Shown: positions 8,749 to 16,952 of the stretch, in pieces
Layout: each line of letters begins with the position of its first letter
Numbering within the stretch: position 1 is the first letter of the stretch
NCBI RefSeq assembly: GCF_011762225.1
Contig: NZ_JAASQI010000007.1
Span: 124,001 to 188,000 of the forward strand
Length of the DNA stretch: 64,000 bases
Origin: Pseudochelatococcus lubricantis
GTDB taxonomy: Bacteria > Pseudomonadota > Alphaproteobacteria > Rhizobiales > Beijerinckiaceae
Direction: 5' to 3'
The notes under the pieces: model-generated
Seen by the model: only the letters and a program-made list of their open reading frames with translations
Told to the model about the DNA's origin: nothing
The model's database searches: none
Made by a program: the position numbers and the translations under genes

Positions 8749-9279
8749 GGCGATCGGCGATCGGCACACTGGGTTTCGACATTCTCCGCAGCCGGCGTGC
8801 CCAGCGCACCCATCAATACCTGCGGCTCCGCCCTGTCGGACAAGCAGGTGGCGCACCTCGGGCTCGCGTATCCGCTCCCCGGTCAGATAGCTGTCGCGCG
8901 CGTCGATCAGGACGTGCAAGTGGACATCGGCACCCGATGCGCCCTCCGTCAGTTTGCCCCGCGCTTCCTCGTCGACATCGGCCGTCGAGTGGAAGAGATC
9001 GATCTGCTGCGAGAGCGGCCAGTCCGGTGTGCCTTTCTGAAGCGCCATATGCTTCATGCGGGCAAGAAACGGCGTGATGCCGATGCCGCCGCCGATCCAG
9101 ATCTGCCGCGGCCGGTCGTCGCCGAAAGTGAAGCAGCCGTAAGGACCTTCCACCCTGACGTCCTGCCCAACGCGAAGCGTCTCCCTCAGGCGGCCCGTAT
9201 GGTCTCCAAGTTCCTTGGTGACGCAGGTGATGCCGGGGCGTTCGTCGTTCCAGCGGAGGCAATTTTCGACGATTTCGCA
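8749..9279 (-). pseudogene. Ferric-reductase-like (FAD/NAD-binding) oxidoreductase relic
   Basis: The frame shows RPGITCVTKELGDHTGRL, VEGPYGCFTF and IWIGGGIGITPFLARMK, typical of the FAD-binding and NAD(P)-binding parts of ferric-reductase-like transmembrane proteins. The expected upstream membrane domain is missing. The frame is cut at the CHASE2 gene end, about 20 bases away, where sequence turns AT-rich. Its C-terminus degenerates around a GCAGHAGCGE stretch, where the family normally has a CGP motif, and then fuses to the LysR relic. No plausible start codon or ribosome site is present, so it is probably not expressed. Confidence 0.6.
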
Positions 9280-9298
9280 ATTTATTACTATATTATGA

Positions 9299-11713
9299 CT
9301 ATGGATAATTTCCTGAGAACAGCTTCTCGACGAACATTCTAGCGGCGAGCGAAGGCTCGGGAATGCGCCTGACCTGCTGCACCGCTTCCAGTGTCCAGGC
9401 ACCGTTATCGAGACGTGAAAGGAACGTGGCCAAAATGAAAGTCCGATCGGCTTGTAACATGTGTTCATAAAGCGCTGCGATCTCATTGGGAGGCAGTGCA
9501 TCGACACAGGTGAAGTTGATATCAGCTTCCCCACCAGCGTTGTCTCGGACCTTGAAATACGTGCTGTCAGCTGAACACAGCTCTTCATAGGGCAGCGCGA
9601 TGAAACGTTGGCTTGTCTCACCTTTATCGACTTCTGCCTCCCCGCTACGCAGCGTCATGCGGAACGGCGGCTTTCCGCCGAACCAGATAACAGGCACACC
9701 GCCGGAGGAGCGTAGAAGATTCTGGCGCACGCCCTTCGAAACCGGAATACGTAACGGATCATTCTGCTCCTGGCCCGGACCGCGCGTCACACTGTTGGCG
9801 GCGACCGGTGACGGATTGAGCATATCGACAATCTCGGTCCAGTACTGTGGAAGCTGCCGCCAGAAGCCGGAGCCCTGAGCTTGCCATGAGCACTCGGAGT
9901 TACGCGCCGTCACCTCGCAGATGACATGCGACCCGCCGGATCGCATGATATGGACAGTCACGTCCCGGTTAGGCACGCGAATGACGTCGCCTTCCAGTAG
10001 CTCCTCAGCGATACGCAATGAACGCTCGGATTGGTTTGCTCTGCGTATAAGCACTGCGGACGACGATTGGGGCACGGGTTCGAAGTGAGAAACGACGCCG
10101 ACCGGCGTCTGCGCATGGGCGGAATCAGGATGAGCCGCTACGATAGCCGCGGCGCAAACAAGAATTCCCGTGGTCGAAGGCCCCGCTATCCGGGCGGCAA
10201 GGCGCCGGACCAACCCGGTGAACTGGCTCAAACGCCTGGAAACCATCACGTAGAACCTCCGTAGAAGGAGCGCGAAGCCGTATAATACCGTTCCCTTGAA
10301 GATCGTGGATGACAGAGATGCAGGGGAGAAACCAGCAAGAGAGCCGAGCACCACGATCGCCAGCACGAGAGACACCGCGAATAAGCCGAACAATAGCGGC
10401 CTCAGGAAGGAGGACAGCAGCAACCAGCTCAGGGCGAACGCAATCGGTGCCCATTCCAAAAGACGCGCGTCATCCTGGGCATCCATGATTACTGCGCTGC
10501 CCCCGGAAGCTATATTCGCAAGGATGTGCATTCCAGGCATCGTGCCGAGCGGCGTCACGTGATGATCGCCCGTATCGATGTGGGTGGCGCCGATCACGAC
10601 GATGCGATCACCAATCAGATCGCATCCGGGGGCCGCACCACGAAGCACGGCCTCTTCGGCATGGATCGCCGCGCAATCGAGGCGCGCGAAGCTCTTGTTC
10701 TCCATCATGTATGGCGAGACGAGGTTGCGGGCGGAAAATGCAGTAACGAGGTTCCGTAAACGCCCATATCTGTCTGTCGCCATGGCGGCGCTGAACTCCC
10801 GCGTCCCCGGCGTGAACCTGAACACGAAGGGAATCGGCAAATTCCAGTTCGGTCCCGCCAAAAAACCGGTCTTCAAGAAGCTGGGAACTGTGCTCCCTTT
10901 CGAGGCTTGCGGTCCGCACCGAAGTTCCGCAACATGTTTTGCGACGCCCTTGGCCCGCTTTAGGGCGAGCAATGGCTCAGGGGTGTGGACGAGTTCGCCT
11001 ACCACCGTCCCCGGCGACAGAAAGGCCGTCGGGAACTGTGGATAGGGCGGATTGCACGTCAGTCTTGCGATCGACCAGGTGCGCACAACCCCGCGTTCAT
11101 CTCTTTCCAGCAGCGCATTGACCCATAGGACAAATTCGGCAGACTGCATGAAACTTTCCAAATCCGCGAGCTTCCCGGCAAGCGCGTCTCTCCCCCGCAT
11201 GTTATAGGTCGGTACGCTGACGTTACCGCCCGCGTCGACAAGCGGCCAAAGCCGCCTCACGAGCAGCAGGGGCACGATATTGCTGCCGTTGCGCGCCTGT
11301 TCGTTCTCGTAAGCGTTCAGGAAGGACAGAAGCTCGTCGAATTCCTTCTCGTCGGCAGATGCCGTCAGGTCGACGTCGACGATGATGGCTTCCGCCCCGC
11401 CGCGTGCGGCGAAGCGGACCAGCCCGTAAAGCTCGTCGCGGGGAAAGCGGGGAGGATGCCCCCAATGACGGAATGTCTCGTCATCGAACTCAATGAGGCT
11501 CACCGGCCGTTGCGCCTGCGGCGCGCTGTTGCTTTTAAGGGCAAGCCATACGGCCCAATCAGGCGTCACCATCCTTTCCAGAAACTGCGGGATCTTTTCG
11601 GGAAGGTTTGAGAACAGGCCGAAGAGAATGATGGCCAGCACCAGCACGACTGCGCGGAAAAGCTCTCGCACCCTCGGATACCGAGCAGATAAACCACGGA
11701 AGCAACGCATCAC
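9299..11713 (-). CDS. CHASE2-domain membrane sensor with FecR-like C-terminal region
   Basis: 804 residues. A transmembrane helix lies at about 19-35. A large extracytoplasmic CHASE2 domain spans about 50-410, with PVSLIEFDDETF, AIIVDVDLTA and the hallmark RIVVIGATHIDTGDHHVTPLG leading to GMHILANI. Hydrophobic helices follow at about 421-437, 440-460 and 470-487. A further signal-like helix at about 513-535 ends in SAHAQ and would return the C-terminus to the periplasm. The segment at about 540-620 resembles a FecR-type domain. No kinase, cyclase or other cytoplasmic output domain is present. It overlaps the upstream CHAT gene by four bases (ATGA), so the two are translationally coupled and probably act as a sensor-protease pair. 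Confidence 0.78.
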   Translation of the reverse strand: MMRCFRGLSARYPRVRELFRAVVLVLAIILFGLFSNLPEKIPQFLERMVTPDWAVWLALKSNSAPQAQRPVSLIEFDDETFRHWGHPPRFPRDELYGLVRFAARGGAEAIIVDVDLTASADEKEFDELLSFLNAYENEQARNGSNIVPLLLVRRLWPLVDAGGNVSVPTYNMRGRDALAGKLADLESFMQSAEFVLWVNALLERDERGVVRTWSIARLTCNPPYPQFPTAFLSPGTVVGELVHTPEPLLALKRAKGVAKHVAELRCGPQASKGSTVPSFLKTGFLAGPNWNLPIPFVFRFTPGTREFSAAMATDRYGRLRNLVTAFSARNLVSPYMMENKSFARLDCAAIHAEEAVLRGAAPGCDLIGDRIVVIGATHIDTGDHHVTPLGTMPGMHILANIASGGSAVIMDAQDDARLLEWAPIAFALSWLLLSSFLRPLLFGLFAVSLVLAIVVLGSLAGFSPASLSSTIFKGTVLYGFALLLRRFYVMVSRRLSQFTGLVRRLAARIAGPSTTGILVCAAAIVAAHPDSAHAQTPVGVVSHFEPVPQSSSAVLIRRANQSERSLRIAEELLEGDVIRVPNRDVTVHIMRSGGSHVICEVTARNSECSWQAQGSGFWRQLPQYWTEIVDMLNPSPVAANSVTRGPGQEQNDPLRIPVSKGVRQNLLRSSGGVPVIWFGGKPPFRMTLRSGEAEVDKGETSQRFIALPYEELCSADSTYFKVRDNAGGEADINFTCVDALPPNEIAALYEHMLQADRTFILATFLSRLDNGAWTLEAVQQVRRIPEPSLAARMFVEKLFSGNYP

Positions 11714-14700
11714 CGTCTCCGCGCGTCGTCACCCACAACGACGAACGCGCCCCAGTTCGCGGGATGGGAATACGTTGGCTGGTCGGGATCGTTCACCATG
11801 GACCTGATCGAATCTCGCAGTGCGACAGACCATGAGGGTGCGCCCTCATGCGCATGAGCCGCAAAAAGCCTCGACATCAGTTCGGACGTTTCCGCCGACG
11901 GAACGGACCAATGTGAGACCAGAAGCGCCCTTGCGCCGACGCTCAGGAAACCGCGCGTAAGGCCGGAGAAGCCCTCGGCGCGCGGGCGACCATCGGACGC
12001 CGCCGTGTTGCACGCGGATAGCACGACGAGGTCTGCATCGAGCTTCAGTGACAGGATTTCGCTCAGCGAGAGATAGCCGTCGTCGTTTTCGGAGGGGGTG
12101 TCGAGGGGCGTGAGGACCAGTCCCGGTTCAACATGTCCGGACAGCTCTCTGGCGACCATCGCATGGGTGGCGAACGCCACGACCCGATAGCGTGACAGAT
12201 CGGTTTGCCGCAGCAGGGTTTCACTTGCATGTTCGCCCAGGCGGATGACGTCGTCGCCTGAGCCAAGGGCTTTCGCCATGCGTCGAAGTTCTATGGCCGT
12301 ATCCGGCAAGGCAGGCAGATTGGCAAGATCCGTCACCTTAATGCCGCCACGGGTAGTTGACGGCCACAACAAGGTGTTGAATGCAACCTGCATCTGCGCT
12401 TCTTTCCGCGCGGAACCGATCAACGGGTCACCAAAGCCGAAGAACGGTTCGGATGCAGCGCTGGCGACCGGCGACCGGCGGGTTGCCACCAGTGTCTGGG
12501 CAGACGGTGTATAGGTAATGGCGTGGCTCACGCCGAGCCATTCGATCCCGCGATGGAGGGATCCGGACGGCCCTGCTGACGGGGAACCTGTCACGTCAAG
12601 GGGTAGAATTGCAAAGGACAGGGACTGTAGGGGGCCATCGGTGGCAATGATCAGCCGATCGACCTCCTTGAGATGCGCTTTCACCGGCCCCAGCAGAAGA
12701 TTGGCAAGATCATGCGCTTTTTCGAGCGGGAAAGGTGGCGGCCTTCCACCCTCGATCATCACCCCCTGACGCAGCGTCGCGATTTGCCGATCCAGTTCCG
12801 CAGCGCGAATGGGACTGCGCCAGATCATCGGCGATCCGGTCCCATTGCCGAAATAGAGCCCGTAAACCGCATCGCTCCCGACATGAAGCGACAAGAAGCC
12901 TTCGCCATGGCGGAGAACCTCCCGCGTTTCACCAATGGAGACCGGGGAAAACGCCGTGATGTCGCCGGAGGTGGTGAGCAGCCTGGCAACCTGCTCCTCG
13001 GCCTCGCGGCGACGGTCCTGCAGCGATTGCCGCTCTTTCTCGGCCCAGAATTCATCAGCAGCTTCGATCACCGTCTCGTGGGCTTCATGGAGTTCCAGCA
13101 AAGCGGACGCTTCATCACGGCGCGTCAATGCCGCTTCGAGCGAGGGGTCGGACAGTATCCTGCGCCGGTGCGCGGACTGGAGCGTGAGGCCGGTGTCGCC
13201 GAGCATGGCCAGCTGCAAGTCCCTGTACGCCTGTTCCGGAAGATCCGGCAGGAGGCGCAATACCTTGGGATTGGTGGCAAGCTTCAGGCGTGTTTGAGCG
13301 GCAAGGCGCAATGCGCCTGACAGTTCGCGGAACAAGAAGACGGTGCGTTCGCTGCCGGCACGCCACTCGGCCGTAAAGCGATCCTCGACAAGTCTACGCA
13401 TCGCGTCGAGATGACGGTTAGCTTGCTCGAAGTCCTCTTCCGCCAGGGCATAGGCGGCCTCGCGCGCGTGCGCCGGGGCGGCGAGCCCAATGAGCGCGAG
13501 CTTGGCTCGATCAGTAATGCTCACCTGCGACGGATTGGCCGGATCGCGAGGTTCCATGCGCTGCAGCATGTCCTGCCAGACGATCCGCGCAGCAGTATCG
13601 AAGCCATGGGCAGAGAGAAGCCTGGCGCCGTTCTCAAGCGTTTGCAGGTATTTTGTATCCATTCCCCATTGATTGAAGTCACTATCGAACCAATAATCGG
13701 AGTAATCTTTCCACAATTTTTTCTGTAAATTGTAGTCTTTATGAAAAAGAAATTTAAAGAATGCAACTGAAAAATCATCATATGAGTCATTAATGCGAAA
13801 GTGACTTACGATAGATATTGCGCGAGCTGTTTGATCACTTTTCATCTTCTTCGGCGCAAAAAGTCGAGCGCTACGCTCGATATCGACAGATATGCTCGGA
13901 TTTGCGACCCGCACTGAATTTTCTCTTGTCAATGCAAGTGCAGCATCGACAATAGTATTTCTATCTTGCGGCGTCATGAAATGCTTGTCGAGATAGGGTA
14001 TCATAAGAACAGGCCAATAATCTGTGGCGTCCATTTCGTTAAATTTGCCAAACTCTGCAGCCCTCTGTCTGAACCACGACTTAGCAACGGCATCCATCTC
14101 TTCGCCACAACCGCCGCAAAACTTACCTCTCCAGTAGAACCACACTGCTTCATCCAGCGCCTGCCGGATGTTGCTTCGTATCTCAGCATTATCCTGGAGT
14201 GCCACAGTTTCATATAGCGCGATGAGCCGTCGCGCCGCCTCGACGACCGCTTCGTCATCGAGCTTCGCGTCGGCAATCTTCATGCCGAGCAGCAACATGC
14301 TCACGCGCGTTTGGAGAGATATATCCTCTATGCTGGAAGCTTCCGTGAACACCGTTTCGGCACGACTGGCCGAGCCATACGACCATTCAAGCTCAGCCTG
14401 ACGGACCAGAGCCTCGCCGAGCACCATGGGGTCACGAGAATGGCTACGTACCGCCTTGAGGTAGGAAGACTGTAACTCGCGTGCGAGTGTGAACACCTGC
14501 AACTGGGAAAATGCATCCACGAGTATATGCTCGACGCAGTAGGAGCGCTGTATTCCCTCACCGCATACGAGCGGATCGATAATATTCATCGCCTTGCGAT
14601 AGATGTCGGGATACGAGTTTCGCACACGGAATATCGGTGCGACGTTACTAATGGCACCGATGTAATCCGTTTCCAGCATACCATCATTGGCAGCGTGGGG

Positions 14701-15594
14701 AATCCCAAACTCTATCGCACGCCGGCGTTCTGCGTCATCGGCGCTTTTCGAAAACACTGAAAGAGCCGTTTCGACTGCTTTGAGCGAGATGTGCCGACAA
14801 TCGTCCTCCTTCCGTCCCCGTTCGTCGATTACCGTGTCCAGCTTCGCCAGCCGTTCAACTTCGTCGAAATGCTGCCGCAGCTCGTTCTGCAGACGCTCGA
14901 CTGTGCTTGCATCGGAGTTCATGGATACGAAGGAGGCAACCGCAAGGTGGCTTTCAGCCCGCACCCGTGGCGACCTGTGCTCCCGATAGAGGGCAGCCGC
15001 GTGCTCGGCAGTCTTTCGCCACTCGGCGCGTACTTCCGGATCAAGATTGCGGTAACCGTCCGTGTTCTCACCCGCTATACGAAACAGGGGCCAAATCTCA
15101 CCCGGATCATCAACGAGCGTGCTGAGATACGTCAAAAACTGCCGGGCCCGCGTGATCTCTTTTATATCGGTGGATTGACGGTTCAAATCCCGTTCCGCGA
15201 GGACAGAGAGCGCTTCTACGCCCTTGGCGTGCTTGCGAAGATCGTTCCGCGCTGCTTGGAGAGCCTCATTGAGCTTTCGATCGGACGTCTCAGCCACCAT
15301 GGCGTTGATGTTTGCCAGGTCGAAGCGCACCAGCAGTTCCTGGTCACGAGTCAGTTTTTCCGCACGCACGGCAGCCTGCATTTTCGGCAGGCGCTTTGAA
15401 ACAGCTTCTTTATCCGGCGAGCCTTTGGCGATGAGATTCAGGATCTCCGCGTGCGCCGCATTGACGGGGGTGCGTTTAGCAACAAACTTGTTTGGTTCCG
15501 GCCCGCAAGTACTCGCCGTATCCGTTGCCGATGCCGGAGACCAGAACAGGCAAACTACGATCGCAAGAAACGCGCCAAGTCGGCGGCTCATCAT
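11710..15594 (-). CDS. Secreted CHAT-domain (caspase-like) protein
   Basis: 1294 residues. A signal peptide (MMSRRLGAFLAIVVCLFWSP, cleavage near ASA) sends it to the periplasm. Residues about 30-880 are helical with no repeat that I can define securely. The C-terminal 400 residues form a CHAT domain with AIELRRMAKAL, the catalytic His in AFATHA (His1144), the catalytic Cys in VLSACNTAA (Cys1195), and GARALLVSHWSV. Both dyad residues are present, so it should be an active cysteine protease. A middle stretch (about 13660-14000) is clearly AT-rich, suggesting acquired DNA. It overlaps the CHASE2 gene by four bases. The substrate is unknown. Confidence 0.82.
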   Translation of the reverse strand: MMSRRLGAFLAIVVCLFWSPASATDTASTCGPEPNKFVAKRTPVNAAHAEILNLIAKGSPDKEAVSKRLPKMQAAVRAEKLTRDQELLVRFDLANINAMVAETSDRKLNEALQAARNDLRKHAKGVEALSVLAERDLNRQSTDIKEITRARQFLTYLSTLVDDPGEIWPLFRIAGENTDGYRNLDPEVRAEWRKTAEHAAALYREHRSPRVRAESHLAVASFVSMNSDASTVERLQNELRQHFDEVERLAKLDTVIDERGRKEDDCRHISLKAVETALSVFSKSADDAERRRAIEFGIPHAANDGMLETDYIGAISNVAPIFRVRNSYPDIYRKAMNIIDPLVCGEGIQRSYCVEHILVDAFSQLQVFTLARELQSSYLKAVRSHSRDPMVLGEALVRQAELEWSYGSASRAETVFTEASSIEDISLQTRVSMLLLGMKIADAKLDDEAVVEAARRLIALYETVALQDNAEIRSNIRQALDEAVWFYWRGKFCGGCGEEMDAVAKSWFRQRAAEFGKFNEMDATDYWPVLMIPYLDKHFMTPQDRNTIVDAALALTRENSVRVANPSISVDIERSARLFAPKKMKSDQTARAISIVSHFRINDSYDDFSVAFFKFLFHKDYNLQKKLWKDYSDYWFDSDFNQWGMDTKYLQTLENGARLLSAHGFDTAARIVWQDMLQRMEPRDPANPSQVSITDRAKLALIGLAAPAHAREAAYALAEEDFEQANRHLDAMRRLVEDRFTAEWRAGSERTVFLFRELSGALRLAAQTRLKLATNPKVLRLLPDLPEQAYRDLQLAMLGDTGLTLQSAHRRRILSDPSLEAALTRRDEASALLELHEAHETVIEAADEFWAEKERQSLQDRRREAEEQVARLLTTSGDITAFSPVSIGETREVLRHGEGFLSLHVGSDAVYGLYFGNGTGSPMIWRSPIRAAELDRQIATLRQGVMIEGGRPPPFPLEKAHDLANLLLGPVKAHLKEVDRLIIATDGPLQSLSFAILPLDVTGSPSAGPSGSLHRGIEWLGVSHAITYTPSAQTLVATRRSPVASAASEPFFGFGDPLIGSARKEAQMQVAFNTLLWPSTTRGGIKVTDLANLPALPDTAIELRRMAKALGSGDDVIRLGEHASETLLRQTDLSRYRVVAFATHAMVARELSGHVEPGLVLTPLDTPSENDDGYLSLSEILSLKLDADLVVLSACNTAASDGRPRAEGFSGLTRGFLSVGARALLVSHWSVPSAETSELMSRLFAAHAHEGAPSWSVALRDSIRSMVNDPDQPTYSHPANWGAFVVVGDDARRR

Positions 15595-15730
15595 GAACCT
15601 AGCTCCTTGATTTCTCGCGATGCCCGTTCAATTTCAAAATAACGGCGCCGCCTCCGCTGGCGAAATGTGGCAATAAATCGGCACTTGGTCAATGTGTAAT
15701 TGTCGTTGGCGGCTCCATGAACCTTCGTGC

Positions 15731-16465
15731 TTATACCATGCCACCATTGGCACGCAGGGTCTGGCCGTTGATCCACCCGCCTTCAGGCGAGGCAAGGAAG
15801 GCGACGACGCTTGCAATGTCCTCGGGTGTGCCAAGACGCTCCAGCGGGTTCATCTTTGCCATCTTCTCGATCAGTTCGGCGGATTTACCGTCAAGAAACA
15901 AGGCGGTTGCCGTCGGCCCGGGAGCTACCGCGTTGACGGTGATCCCCCGTCCGCGCAGTTCTTTGGAAAGAATGGCGGTGAGCGTCTCGATGGCTGCCTT
16001 GGTGGCAGCATAGACACCGTAGTTTTCCAGCTTCAGGCCGACGACGCTGGTGGAAAAATTGATGATGCGTCCGCCGTCGTGCAGTCGCTCCGCCGCTTCG
16101 CGCATTGTATTGATCGAACCCTTGAGGTTCGTGCCAATCTGACTGTCGATGAGCGCGTCATCGGCCTTGGCAAGCGGCGAAAGCTTCATGATGCCCGCAT
16201 TGTTCACCAGCACATCGAGGCCACCGAAGGCCGCCTCGGCGCTGTCGAACATGCGGCGTACTGCCGTTGCGTCGGCTACGTCGGCCTGCGCGGCCATGGC
16301 CTTGCCGCCCGCGGAGATGATCTCATGCACCACTGCATCGGCGGCGGCGGCATTGCCGGCGTAGTTCACCACCACCGCGAAGCCGTCACGGGCCAGACGT
16401 GTGCAAATGGCAGCGCCGATACCCCGCGAACCACCAGTAACGAGGGCAACTTTCTGTTCAGGCAT
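15731..16465 (-). CDS. Short-chain dehydrogenase/reductase (SDR)
   Basis: 244-residue classical SDR. The NAD(P)-binding TGGSRGIG is at residues 10-17, NNAG is near 88, the catalytic Ser lies in INFSTSV, and the YxxxK pair is in YGVYAATK. LRANGGM lies at the C-terminus. The start at 16465 was preferred over a frame extended to 16519 because it has an AAGGTG ribosome site and begins at the family's usual length. It is divergent from a broken LysR gene, whose intact ancestor probably controlled it. The substrate is not predictable; it resembles 3-oxoacyl-ACP-reductase-like members. Confidence 0.88.
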   Translation of the reverse strand: MPEQKVALVTGGSRGIGAAICTRLARDGFAVVVNYAGNAAAADAVVHEIISAGGKAMAAQADVADATAVRRMFDSAEAAFGGLDVLVNNAGIMKLSPLAKADDALIDSQIGTNLKGSINTMREAAERLHDGGRIINFSTSVVGLKLENYGVYAATKAAIETLTAILSKELRGRGITVNAVAPGPTATALFLDGKSAELIEKMAKMNPLERLGTPEDIASVVAFLASPEGGWINGQTLRANGGMV

Positions 16466-16518
16466 TTGATTTTCACCTTGTGTTCGTGGACGCCTTGCGC
16501 TGCGAACTGGATAGCACA

Positions 16519-16573
16519 ATCCGTAAAGCGGATAATTACTATTAAATCGATATTAGTTTCCGTGTGTAACGGA
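16519..16573. promoter_or_regulatory. Paired inverted repeats between SDR and LysR relic
   Basis: Two similar dyads: ATCCG-N5-CGGAT at 16519-16533 and TCCG-N7-CGGA at 16559-16573. Both have the TCCG/CGGA half-sites expected of a LysR operator in a divergent promoter. They appear better preserved than the regulator gene next to them. Confidence 0.5.
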
Positions 16574-16575
16574 CA

Positions 16576-16804
16576 ATGAACAGCTGCGATGCGATGCGCT
16601 TCTTCGTCCGCATCGTCGAGCGGAGCAGCTTCACCCTTGCAGCGAAAGACCTTGGCTTGCCGCGCTCAACAGTCACCGATGCGCGAAGTGCTGGAGCAAT
16701 TGTATGCGCCGCCTGCGCGGAGCGCCAGTCCCGGCCCCGGCGTCTTCGTGGGCCGGGTGGACGAACCGTTGGCCGAGTGCATTCTTTCGGAACGGCGAGC
16801 GTGA
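16576..16804 (+). pseudogene. LysR-family regulator, internally deleted and frameshifted
   Basis: The first 36 codons give a normal LysR HTH start (AMRFFVRIVERSSFTLAAKD, then LPRSTVTDA). The frame then breaks. In another frame the following bases read VLEQLYAPPA and VFVGRVDEPLAE, which resemble the final strand and helix of LysR proteins (VFVDWVxELLAE-like). Roughly 220 residues of linker and effector domain are missing. It is divergent from the SDR gene, the usual layout for this regulator subfamily. Confidence 0.6.
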
Positions 16805-16952
16805 CGGATCACACCCCGCATTCGTATGAGGGGGCGAGTTTATATGACGACCCCACCAGAGCAGCGACGCCGCCGTCCCGAACGCTGGCGGGTATCTGCC
16901 CTCGGTCTCGCGGGCCGCTGGTCAGCGGCCCTGAACTGCACCGGCCGTTCCC

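Noticed and set aside
8813-9280. 155-residue minus-strand frame overlapping the ferric-reductase relic
   Set aside because: Arginine-rich out-of-frame translation with no family motif; the recognisable protein lies in the other frame.
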